In this document: piece after piece, positions 8,322-15,714 of the stretch
Position numbering within the stretch: the stretch's first letter is position 1
How the letters are laid out: every line of letters begins with the position of its first letter
Notes under the pieces: generated by a model
What the model was told of the DNA's origin: nothing
What the model saw: the letters and a program-made list of their open reading frames with translations, nothing else
Database searches by the model: none
Position numbers and translations under genes: made by a program
Source: JACKII01 sp965222315
Lineage (GTDB): Bacteria; Pseudomonadota; Alphaproteobacteria; Bin95
DNA length: 64,000 bases
NCBI GenBank assembly: GCA_965222315.1
Contig: OZ244951.1
Coordinates: 4,588,001-4,652,000, forward strand
Direction: 5' to 3'

Positions 8322-9044
8322 ATGACCGCTCTCCCCACCTCCACCGGCACGAAACTCGGCCTGGTTATCGACCTGGACATTTGCGTCGGCTGCCACGCCT
8401 GCGCGGTGAACTGCAAGGAATGGAACACCGGCGGCCACTCCGCGCCATTGACGGACCAGGACCCCTACGGCGCCGCGCCGGACGGCGTCTGGTTCAACCG
8501 TGTCCACTCCTACGAAGCAGGCGAAGGTGCGAACGGGCGTACGGTGCACTTCCCCAAAAGCTGCCTGCATTGCGAGGACGCCGCCTGCGTCACTGTCTGC
8601 CCGACCGGCGCCAGCTACAAGCGCGAGGAAGACGGCATCGTGCTGGTGAATGCGGAGACCTGCATCGGCTGCAAGCTCTGCTCCTGGGCCTGCCCCTACG
8701 GTGCGCGTGAGTTCGATGTGGACGAGGGTGTCATGAAGAAATGTACCCTCTGCGTCGACCGCATCTACAACGAGAACCTGGAAGAGGAAGAGCGGGTTCC
8801 CGCCTGCGTATCCACCTGCCCGGCGGGTGCGCGCCACTATGGCGATCTGGGCGACCCGAACTCCGCGGTCTCCAAGTTGGTGGTCGAGCGCCTTGGCTAC
8901 GACCTGATGCCGGAGCTTGGCTACAAGCCCACCAACAAATATCTGCCGCCGCGTGAGGCTTCCAGCCGCCACGCCGCCCTGCCGGAAGACAAGAGCAAGC
9001 CAACGGGTGTGCTCAAGTGGTTGGACCGGGTGTTGTCGGTCTAA
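8322..9044 (+). CDS. soeB: 4Fe-4S ferredoxin-type electron transfer subunit, SoeB-like
   Basis: A 240-residue DmsB/PsrB-type protein with four cysteine clusters: DICVGCHACAVNCKEW, CLHCEDAACVTVCPTG, CIGCKLCSWACPYGA, and CTLCVDR paired with CVSTCPAGARHYGD. These ligate four [4Fe-4S] centres that carry electrons from the molybdenum site to a membrane anchor. Such proteins lie on the cytoplasmic side when the partner lacks a Tat signal, as here. It follows soeA after 168 bases that hold a palindromic repeat. No NrfD/DmsC-like membrane subunit follows; the next gene is an unrelated hydrolase. Confidence 0.85.
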   Translation: MTALPTSTGTKLGLVIDLDICVGCHACAVNCKEWNTGGHSAPLTDQDPYGAAPDGVWFNRVHSYEAGEGANGRTVHFPKSCLHCEDAACVTVCPTGASYKREEDGIVLVNAETCIGCKLCSWACPYGAREFDVDEGVMKKCTLCVDRIYNENLEEEERVPACVSTCPAGARHYGDLGDPNSAVSKLVVERLGYDLMPELGYKPTNKYLPPREASSRHAALPEDKSKPTGVLKWLDRVLSV

Positions 9045-9154
9045 AAAAGGCATCGCTGGGCAATTACCGGTTTGAGCGCAGCCTGATCGGCATCATTTTT
9101 GCTGGCTTCTTCGAGACATGCCCATGAGGCATCATCATCGAAGGACACCGCGCC

Positions 9155-9889
9155 ATGACAGCCAAGCCAATCGCTCGCTCGGGCTATATGCCGGAGAAAA
9201 ACCTGGGGCCCGCCGCTACCCTGCCCGCGCGGCCAGAGGGGCTGCTGCTTCGCCCCGCCGAAACCGCGCTCGTCATCGTCGATATGCAGAACGCCTATGC
9301 CTCCAAGGGCGGGTATATCGATCTTGCAGGCTTCGACGTATCCGGCGCACCAGCGGTCGTCGAACAGATCAAGCTGGCCAAGGCAGCGGCAAAGGCTGCT
9401 GGAATTCCAGTCATCTACTTCCAGAATGGCTGGGACGCCGACTATGTGGAAGCCGGCGGCGAGGGTTCGCCAAATTGGTACAAGTCCAATGCCCTGAAAA
9501 CCATGCGCGAGCGGCCGGAACTCTGGGGTAGTCTGCTAGCGAAAGGCGGTTGGGACTATGCGGTGATCGACGATCTGGTCCCGGGACCCGGCGACTTGGT
9601 CGTCCCAAAACCGCGCTACAGCGGCTTTTTCAACACCAATTTCGATAGCTTGCTGCGAACAAAGGGTATCCGGAACCTGGTGTTTACAGGGGTTGCCACC
9701 AATGTCTGTGTCGAGTCATCGATCCGCGACGCCTTTTTTCTGGAGTATTTTTCCGTCGTGCTCGAAGACGCCGTCCTGCATGCCGGGCCCGACTTCGTGC
9801 GCCAAGCCTCCCTATTCAACATAGAGACGTTTTTTGGCTGGGTTTCGAGCGTCGCCGATTTCGCCGGGACGATTGCACAGGTCGAGTAA
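9155..9889 (+). CDS. rutB: RutB-like ureidoacrylate amidohydrolase (isochorismatase fold)
   Basis: A 244-residue cysteine hydrolase. The isochorismatase-fold triad is visible as Asp43 (IVDMQNAYAS), Lys152 (PKPRYSGFF) and Cys185 (GVATNVCVESS). NGWDADYVEAGGEGSPNW and the C-terminal ETFFGWVSSV match RutB. RutB releases carbamate and aminoacrylate from ureidoacrylate in the pyrimidine-ring Rut pathway. No rutA, rutC, rutD or rutG gene is nearby, so this may be a stand-alone paralogue on another ureido substrate. The start has AAGGACA eight bases upstream. Confidence 0.82.
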   Translation: MTAKPIARSGYMPEKNLGPAATLPARPEGLLLRPAETALVIVDMQNAYASKGGYIDLAGFDVSGAPAVVEQIKLAKAAAKAAGIPVIYFQNGWDADYVEAGGEGSPNWYKSNALKTMRERPELWGSLLAKGGWDYAVIDDLVPGPGDLVVPKPRYSGFFNTNFDSLLRTKGIRNLVFTGVATNVCVESSIRDAFFLEYFSVVLEDAVLHAGPDFVRQASLFNIETFFGWVSSVADFAGTIAQVE

Positions 9890-9937
9890 CCCGTCTGGCT
9901 GATTCCGGGCGAAATACCCGTCAGCTAAAAAAACCGC

Positions 9938-9966
9938 GTGACACCGCCGCGCCGCGCCGCTAGCGT
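9938..9966 (+). promoter_or_regulatory. Candidate promoter for the DAHP synthase leader
   Basis: GTGACA (9938-9943) and TAGCGT (9961-9966) are spaced by 17 bases. The expected transcription start would fall at about 9973-9974, the A of the leader-peptide ATG, implying a leaderless or near-leaderless leader ORF. The assignment is by motif only. Confidence 0.45.
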
Positions 9967-9973
9967 TCGGCCC

Positions 9974-10063
9974 ATGATCACCTTCCCCGCCTCCTCGGCC
10001 ACCTATTTTTGGTACTTTAGCTATCCGGGCCACCAGGCGGACGGAGAGGGTCGTATGCGCTAA
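9974..10063 (+). CDS. Aromatic-rich attenuator leader peptide (29 aa)
   Basis: A 29-codon ORF, ATG to TAA, with the run TYFWYFSYPG: three Tyr, two Phe and one Trp within nine codons. No Shine-Dalgarno is visible and the candidate -10 box lies seven bases upstream, as in leaderless trpL of rhizobia. It is followed 28 bases later by a GC-rich hairpin with a T-run and then by the gene for the first enzyme of aromatic amino-acid synthesis. Ribosome stalling on these codons when charged aromatic tRNAs are scarce would be the sensing step. The codon composition and layout make chance unlikely. Confidence 0.8.
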   Translation: MITFPASSATYFWYFSYPGHQADGEGRMR

Positions 10064-10091
10064 AACCAGCAGCACAATCGAAACCGAACCA

Positions 10092-10122
10092 AACCGCCAG
10101 CTTTCTGGCGGTTTTGCTTTTT
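10092..10122 (+). terminator. Attenuator terminator upstream of DAHP synthase
   Basis: The stem AACCGCCAG (10092-10100) pairs with CTGGCGGTT (10105-10113) around a CTTT loop, followed by TTGCTTTTT. This is a classic intrinsic terminator placed between the leader peptide and the structural gene. A GGCGG segment inside the leader ORF (10036-10040) can pair with the CCGCC of the 5' stem arm and could act as the antiterminator; that pairing is inferred. Confidence 0.8.
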
Positions 10123-10160
10123 CGGGCAGGTCGCCGGGAGCCTTACAAAGGACCCAGACA

Positions 10161-11231
10161 ATGACTTTGCCTGCAAACGATACCGAAACTCCAAGCCTGA
10201 CACCGCTTCGCTCACCCGGCGAACTTCGGGAGGCCGTGCCGGCGTCGCCATCCGCTCAAGCGACCGTCCAGACCGCACGGGCCGCCGCACGCGCCATCCT
10301 GTCCGGCCAGGATGACCGGCTTTTGGTGGTCGTCGGCCCCTGCTCGATCCACGACCCGGAAGCGGCGCTGGAATACGCTGCACTGATCCGAACGGCGCGG
10401 CACGAATTGGGCAGCCATCTTGAAATCGTCATGCGGACCTATTTCTCCAAGCCGCGCACGACAGTCGGGTGGAAAGGCCTGATCCATGATCCACTGCTCG
10501 ACGGAGCCGGCGACATCAACCTGGGCCTGCGCAAGGCGCGGAAACTGCTCGCAGAGATCCACGGCATGGGCGTCCCGGCCGGGACCGAGTACTTGGATAC
10601 CATCGCGCCGGCCTACCTGGATGACCTAATCAGTTGGGCGGCAATCGGCGCGCGAACGACAGAGAGCCAGGTTCACCGCGAACTGGCCTCGGGCGCGGCC
10701 TGTCCGATCGGGTTCAAGAACGGTACCAACGGCGACGTGCAGGTCGCCCTGCACGGGATCGAAGCGGCGGCGAGCCGACATCGCATAGTGTCGATTGGCG
10801 ACGATGGCCGTGCCGTCATCATCGAGACGCCCGGCAATCCGGATTGTCACCTGATCCTGCGCGGCGGCGTCGAGCCGAACTACGCTGCCGCGTCGGTGGA
10901 TGCTGCGTGCATTGCTGCCGCCCACAGCGGCCAGCGCGGCGCGGTCATGATCGATACGAGCCATGGCAATAGCCGCAAAAAGCCCGAAAACCAGCCCATC
11001 GTCTCGTCGGCGGTCGCGGATCAAGTCGCGGCTGGCGACCAGCGCATTATCGGCTTGATGATCGAAAGCAATCTGGTTGCCGGTCAGCAAAGCATCGACG
11101 CCCGGCCGCTGCGCTATGGGCAAAGCGTGACCGACGGCTGTGTCGATTGGCAAACGACAGAGGAGATGCTGCTCGATCTGGCAAATGCGGTGTCGCTCCG
11201 CCGTCAGGCAACGCAGCGGCTGGCTGGGTAG
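10161..11231 (+). CDS. 3-deoxy-7-phosphoheptulonate (DAHP) synthase, class I
   Basis: A 356-residue AroF/G/H-type enzyme joining phosphoenolpyruvate and erythrose 4-phosphate, the entry step of the shikimate pathway. Visible family blocks are LLVVVGPCSIHDPEAALEYA, MRTYFSKPRTTVGWKGL, the PEP-binding GFKNGTNGD and the C-terminal DTSHGNSRKKPENQP. Length is normal for the class I-alpha family. AAAGGAC precedes the ATG. A leader peptide and terminator directly upstream indicate transcription attenuation by aromatic amino-acid supply, perhaps in addition to allosteric inhibition. It appears monocistronic, since the next gene begins about 90 bases on with unrelated function. Confidence 0.93.
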   Translation: MTLPANDTETPSLTPLRSPGELREAVPASPSAQATVQTARAAARAILSGQDDRLLVVVGPCSIHDPEAALEYAALIRTARHELGSHLEIVMRTYFSKPRTTVGWKGLIHDPLLDGAGDINLGLRKARKLLAEIHGMGVPAGTEYLDTIAPAYLDDLISWAAIGARTTESQVHRELASGAACPIGFKNGTNGDVQVALHGIEAAASRHRIVSIGDDGRAVIIETPGNPDCHLILRGGVEPNYAAASVDAACIAAAHSGQRGAVMIDTSHGNSRKKPENQPIVSSAVADQVAAGDQRIIGLMIESNLVAGQQSIDARPLRYGQSVTDGCVDWQTTEEMLLDLANAVSLRRQATQRLAG

Positions 11232-11322
11232 GCCCGGCACCCAATAGCGGGCTGCCGTTTCGATACTTCCTAAGATCATCCATACCGGACAGAATGGTCG
11301 CCAACTGCTACGGAGACACTTC

Positions 11323-12426
11323 ATGACTTCCCTCAAGACCCCGCTCTGCGATCTGCTGGAAATCGAATATCCCATTGTCCTCGCGGGCATGGGCTCCTGG
11401 GGGATGGGTACGCCGCCGGCGCTGGTGGCGGCGGTTTCCAATGCGGGCGGGCTGGGGGTGCTCGGTTGCTCTAACCTCTCAGCCAAGGAAGTGGAGGAAC
11501 GCATCCGTGAGGTCCGGCGGCTCACGGACAAGCCGTTCGGTGTCGATCTCCTGCTCCCCGCCTCCCTGAAGCAGGCTCCCGGCTCCCGTGCTGCCGTGCG
11601 CCAGGAAATCCGCGACAACCACCCGGAACATTGGGCCTTCCTGGAAGAGCTGCACCGCCGTTTCGGCCTCCCCGAAAGGCCCTTCCAGCACGACCATGTC
11701 ATTTCCGCCGAACTGATCGCCCAGCAAATCGAGGTGACCCTAAACGAGCGCGTGCCGGTGTTCGCGGCGGGGTTGGGCGATCCTGCCATCGTCGTGCCGC
11801 GCGCCCGCGAGATCGGCATGAAGGTGATGGGCGTATGCGGCTCGCCGCGCAACGCAGTCCGGCAGGTCAAGGCGGGCGTCGACGCCATCATCGCTCAGGG
11901 TACGGAGGGCGGCGGCCATACCGGCCAGATCGCCAGCTTTGCTCTGCTACCCCAAGTGGTGGACGCAGCAGGCGATATCCCGGTGCTGGGCGCGGGCGGT
12001 ATCAGTGATGGCCGGGGCGTGGCGGCGGCGCTGGCGCTGGGCGCGCAGGGGGTCTGGGTCGGAACGGCCTTTCTGGTCGCGGACGAGGGCGGCTTGCCCG
12101 ATGCGTTGAAGGATCAGATTGTCGAGGCGTCGACCAGCGACATGCGCATTTCGCCCTACTGGACCGGCAAGACGGTGCGCGCGGTCCAGAACGATGTCGC
12201 CAAAGCCTGGGAAGAAAGCGGCCTGCCCTCGCTGCCAACCCCGCACCAGCGTGTGCTGATGGAAGACTTCAAGGAAGCCGCCATGGCTGCCGGACGCTTT
12301 GAAATAACCATGAATGCGGGCGGGCAGGGAGCCGGAATGATCACCAGACGCCGGCCCGCCGCAGACATATTCAATGGTTTGATTGACACGACCCGCGAAA
12401 CATTGGACCGTCTCGGACGCATATAA
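11323..12426 (+). CDS. Nitronate monooxygenase (NMO/2-nitropropane dioxygenase family)
   Basis: A 367-residue FMN TIM-barrel protein. The N-terminal IEYPIVLAGMGSWG, the AGGLGVLG block, the phosphate-binding GTEGGGHTG and the C-terminal PVLGAGGISDGRGVAAALALGAQGVWVGTAF are diagnostic. The family oxidises propionate-3-nitronate or related nitronates, while many members are of unknown physiological substrate. GGAGA lies nine bases before the ATG. The gene is same-strand with the BCCT transporter, 43 bases apart, but no functional tie is obvious. Confidence 0.88.
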   Translation: MTSLKTPLCDLLEIEYPIVLAGMGSWGMGTPPALVAAVSNAGGLGVLGCSNLSAKEVEERIREVRRLTDKPFGVDLLLPASLKQAPGSRAAVRQEIRDNHPEHWAFLEELHRRFGLPERPFQHDHVISAELIAQQIEVTLNERVPVFAAGLGDPAIVVPRAREIGMKVMGVCGSPRNAVRQVKAGVDAIIAQGTEGGGHTGQIASFALLPQVVDAAGDIPVLGAGGISDGRGVAAALALGAQGVWVGTAFLVADEGGLPDALKDQIVEASTSDMRISPYWTGKTVRAVQNDVAKAWEESGLPSLPTPHQRVLMEDFKEAAMAAGRFEITMNAGGQGAGMITRRRPAADIFNGLIDTTRETLDRLGRI

Positions 12427-12469
12427 AATCGGCGGACGAAGATTGTCATGCCGAACGGAGGTCAGAGCG

Positions 12470-13951
12470 ATGAAGCTCAATTGGTTGCTGATCATCGCCC
12501 TGCTTTGTACCGGTGCAATCGCTGTCTGGGGAATCGTGGACAATCAGGGGCTGGCTGAAAAGGCGGCCGAGGTTGTCTCCATCCAATTTGCAGCCCGTGG
12601 CTGGTTCATCATGATTAACGCCACATTCATGCTGCTTGTTAGCCTTTATCTGGTCTTTTCCAAATATGGGAAAATCAAGCTGGGCGGCGAATTCGACCAG
12701 CCGGAATTCTCCACGATATCCTGGCTGACGATGCTGTTCGCCGCGGGTATGGGGGTCGGGCTGCTGTTCTATGCAGCGGCCGAACCGCTGACCCATTACC
12801 GGTTCTTCGAAGACAAGGCAGCCCGGCAATCAGCCGGCGACGCTCTGTTCGTCACCAATTTCCACTGGGGCCTGCATGCCTGGGCCATCTATGCGTTAAC
12901 GGGCCTCGTGATCGCCTATTTCAGCTTCCGGAAAAATTTACCTACCCTGATCGGCGCAGCGATTCCGGCGGTGCTGGGGGACAACACGCTCACAAGGTCG
13001 GTTGCCTGGCTCTGCAACCTGCTCGCCATCGTCGCCATCGCCATCGGGCTTGCCGGGTCGGTGGCGCTAGGCGTGTTCCAGGTACAGCAGGGCGTAAACC
13101 AGATTGCTGGCTGGGAGACTTCCGGCATGGAAGTTTCTATCGCCATCTTCGCTGCGCTCTGCGTGTCCTTCACGCTGCCGCTGCTGGTGGATCTCGGCAA
13201 GGGCATGGCCCTCCTCTCCAACATCGCGATGGGAATTGCGGTGGTGCTGATGCTGTTCGTGCTGCTGACCGGCCCAACCAGCTACCTGATGGGCGTCACG
13301 TTCCAGTCCGTCGGCGAATATTTCGCCGGCGTGGTGCCACACGGCTTCCGCACCTTCACGTTTTTGGATGAGTCGGTGAACAACTGGTTCCAGGACTGGA
13401 CCCTCAACTACATGGTCTGGTGGCTGGCCTGGGCACCCTTCGTCGGCGTGTTCATCGCCCGGATTTCCCGGGGCCGGACGATCCGGGAATACCTGATCGG
13501 CGTCATTCTGGTGCCAACGCTGTTTTCGATCTTTTGGTTCGGCATCTTTGGCGGCATCGGCTTTTTCACGGTGCTGCGAACCGATATCCCGCTGTTGGAG
13601 TTGGTAGGGACGAACGTTGATGCCGTGACGTTTTTCGTGCTCCAGCAGCTTCCGTTGACGACCCTCTCGACCGCTCTGGTGGTGATCGCCGCGTTTCTTT
13701 TCGTCGTCACCAGCGTGGTCAGCGCTGCCTTCGTCCTGGCCATGTTCTCGACCAACGGCAACCTGGAGCCGGCGGTCAAGGTCAAGCTGAGTTGGGGGGC
13801 GGTGCTGGCTGCCCTCGGCCTGGTGATGATCCTCTCCGGCAGCGTCTCATCGGTCCGCTCAATCATCGCGGTCGGCGCACTGCCATTCGTCTTCATCACC
13901 TTGCTGTTGGTGGTCTGTCTCCTGAAATCGCTGAAGCAGGAGGATCTATAG
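12470..13951 (+). CDS. BCCT family betaine/choline/carnitine-type transporter
   Basis: A 493-residue carrier with about twelve hydrophobic helices. The substrate-site region includes WLTMLFAAGMGVGLLFYAAAEPLTHY and the conserved Trp-rich helix MVWWLAWAPFVGVFIARISRGRTIREY, hallmarks of BCCT proteins that import quaternary ammonium compounds by Na+ or H+ symport. Cytoplasmic tails are very short, so an osmosensing C-terminal domain as in BetP is absent. GGAGG lies seven bases before the ATG at 12470. A 27-codon membrane ORF abuts the stop codon. Confidence 0.9.
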   Translation: MKLNWLLIIALLCTGAIAVWGIVDNQGLAEKAAEVVSIQFAARGWFIMINATFMLLVSLYLVFSKYGKIKLGGEFDQPEFSTISWLTMLFAAGMGVGLLFYAAAEPLTHYRFFEDKAARQSAGDALFVTNFHWGLHAWAIYALTGLVIAYFSFRKNLPTLIGAAIPAVLGDNTLTRSVAWLCNLLAIVAIAIGLAGSVALGVFQVQQGVNQIAGWETSGMEVSIAIFAALCVSFTLPLLVDLGKGMALLSNIAMGIAVVLMLFVLLTGPTSYLMGVTFQSVGEYFAGVVPHGFRTFTFLDESVNNWFQDWTLNYMVWWLAWAPFVGVFIARISRGRTIREYLIGVILVPTLFSIFWFGIFGGIGFFTVLRTDIPLLELVGTNVDAVTFFVLQQLPLTTLSTALVVIAAFLFVVTSVVSAAFVLAMFSTNGNLEPAVKVKLSWGAVLAALGLVMILSGSVSSVRSIIAVGALPFVFITLLLVVCLLKSLKQEDL

Positions 13952-14035
13952 ATGGAAAGCTCGCCCGGCGAAGTGCTGATGAACCTGGAGATGCTGGGAT
14001 TCATAGGCCTGTTGATCTGGCTCTACCTAAAATGA
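13952..14035 (+). CDS. 27-residue single-pass membrane micro-protein coupled to the BCCT gene
   Basis: ATG follows the BCCT stop with no spacer (TAGATG), and AGGAGG inside the end of the BCCT gene lies eight bases upstream, an excellent ribosome-binding site. The product is a short acidic N-terminus (MESSPGEVL) and one hydrophobic helix (MLGFIGLLIWLYLK). Size and position recall the tiny subunits coupled to secondary carriers such as MetS with MetP of the NSS family. I know of no described BCCT equivalent. The translation signals are strong, while the function is inferred from position only. Confidence 0.65.
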   Translation: MESSPGEVLMNLEMLGFIGLLIWLYLK

Positions 14036-14179
14036 GGTAGTGCGCCTGACGATGGAGGGAAGGAAACCGGCGATGCCAGCTTTGGACAACAATTTCCCTT
14101 TGTCACCGGTGCCGCCATGCCAGCCGACCGTGATTATGCGGCGCGATGAAGCTACTATGGTGAATCAATTGAAGGCCGA

Positions 14180-14330
14180 AGCACAGCCTCGCCCGGCATC
14201 ACGGCGTGGGCGTGGAAAATGCCTTCTACGGCTGGAGCGATTCCTGGCTGGCAGAGGGCTTCCGCCCATGGGACTATCGATGCGCTTCGCCACATCCGCG
14301 TGCCCTTGCTGATGCTGCGGGGCCTGGCGG
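14180..14330 (+). pseudogene. Relic of an alpha/beta-hydrolase gene
   Basis: Two out-of-register pieces of one hydrolase are legible. LARHHGVGVENAFYGWSDSW begins at 14188, and IDALRHIRVPLLMLRG begins at 14276 in the +1 shifted frame. Together they match the cap-to-strand-7 region of the haloacetate-dehalogenase/pimeloyl-ester type hydrolases. No intact nucleophile elbow or start remains. The flanking 14036-14179 and 14331-14426 hold only weak possible traces. Confidence 0.65.
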
Positions 14331-14426
14331 CCCCCAACACGTCAAGCCAAGGCAGTTCGAAGACACGCCGCCGCAGGATGAAGGCAGAGCCCGGAGTGCT
14401 TCCAACAAGCCGGGCCTAATAGTCGC

Positions 14427-15593
14427 CTAGCTTAATATCCGCTGCACGCGTTCACAGGCGCTCTCGATTTCTTCGACGCTGGCAGCATAGCTGAAGCGGA
14501 TGAAGCCTTCGCCCATGGCGCCGAAACTGGTGCCGGCAACGGTGGCGACACCGGCTTCGTCCAGCATCTTGTTCTGAAGTTCTTTCGCGCTCATGCCCGT
14601 GCCCTCGATGTTCGGGAAAGCGTAAAAGGCGCCGCCCGGCTCGACACAACGGAATCCGGGAATCTGGTTCAGGGCGCGGACGATGACGCGGCGGCGGTTG
14701 TCGAAAGCGGCGCACATCTCGTCCACCGCGTCCTGCGGGCCCTGCAGCGCGGCGATGCCGGCGAACTGGGTCGGGGCGTTAACGCAGGAGTGGTTGTTCA
14801 CCGCCAGGCGCTCGGCATAGTAGAACAGGTCCTTCGGCCAGACGCTGTAGCCGAGCCGCCAGCCGGTCATGGCGTAGGTCTTGGACCAGCCATCCAGCAG
14901 GATCACCCGGTCGCGGATTTCCGGGTAGCTGAGCAGGGTCACGTGCTCGCGGCCGTCGTAGAGGATGCGGGCGTAGATCTCGTCCGCCAGGATGACCACG
15001 TCCGGCCATTTCTCCAGGCCTGCCACCAGCTTGTCGAACTCCGCCTTGGGGACGACGCCCCCGGTGGGATTGGCGGGCGAGTTCAGGATCATCAGGCGCG
15101 TCGCCGGCGTAATCTGGTCCAGCACCTCGTCGGCGGAGAAGGCGAAGCCGTTCTCTTCCGCCAGGCGCATGGGCACCGGTTTCGCGCCGGTATAGCGGAT
15201 CATGGACTCGTAGATCGGGAAGCCCGGGTTCGGATAGATGATCTCCGCCCCCGGTTCGCCGAACATCATGATGGCGAAGAACATGGTGGGCTTGCCGCCC
15301 GGCATGATCATGACCTGGCCAGGATCGATTTCCACGTTCCGGTATTTGGCAATGTCGGCGGCAACCGCCTCCCGCAGGGCCGAGATGCCGTTGGCGGGCG
15401 TGTAGCCGTGGTGGCCGTCGCGCATGGCCTTGATCGCGGCCTCGACAATGTGCGGCGGAGTTTTGAAGTCCGGCTGGCCGATGCCGAGATTGATGATATC
15501 CTTGCCCTGGGCTGCCAGTTGTCCGGCGCGGGCGAGGACCTCAAAGGCGGTTTCGGTGCCGAGGACGGAAAGGTTGGCGGCGAGCTTGGCCAC
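14427..15593 (-). CDS. Pyridoxal-phosphate aminotransferase, class I/II (aspartate aminotransferase-like)
   Basis: A 388-residue fold-type I enzyme. INLGIGQPDFKTPPHIVEAA is the N-terminal substrate loop, ILNSPANPTGGVV carries the PLP-contacting Asn, and LLDGWSKTYAMTGWRLGY contains the Schiff-base lysine (SKTYAMTGWR). The C-terminal Arg of FIRFSYA binds the substrate carboxylate. Length is normal. It transfers an amino group between an amino acid (Asp, aromatic or similar) and 2-oxoglutarate; exact specificity is not readable. A decayed copy of its 5' end lies about 1.4 kb upstream on the same strand, around 16.8-17.07 kb. Confidence 0.9.
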   Translation of the reverse strand: MAKLAANLSVLGTETAFEVLARAGQLAAQGKDIINLGIGQPDFKTPPHIVEAAIKAMRDGHHGYTPANGISALREAVAADIAKYRNVEIDPGQVMIMPGGKPTMFFAIMMFGEPGAEIIYPNPGFPIYESMIRYTGAKPVPMRLAEENGFAFSADEVLDQITPATRLMILNSPANPTGGVVPKAEFDKLVAGLEKWPDVVILADEIYARILYDGREHVTLLSYPEIRDRVILLDGWSKTYAMTGWRLGYSVWPKDLFYYAERLAVNNHSCVNAPTQFAGIAALQGPQDAVDEMCAAFDNRRRVIVRALNQIPGFRCVEPGGAFYAFPNIEGTGMSAKELQNKMLDEAGVATVAGTSFGAMGEGFIRFSYAASVEEIESACERVQRILS

Positions 15594-15714
15594 GGGCGGT
15601 GTTCCTTAACAATGTTCGATTGGCTGTTGGGCGCACGATCCATAGGGCGGCGGCCAAGTCAAGTGCTGGCGCGAACATATCGTCCGCCCTATCCGCGAAG
15701 GCGCGGGGACAGCG

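Noticed and set aside
9045..9154. Possible remnant of a SoeC/NrfD membrane anchor after soeB
   Set aside because: The gap of 110 bases has no hydrophobic reading frame and no similarity I could read to DmsC/NrfD.
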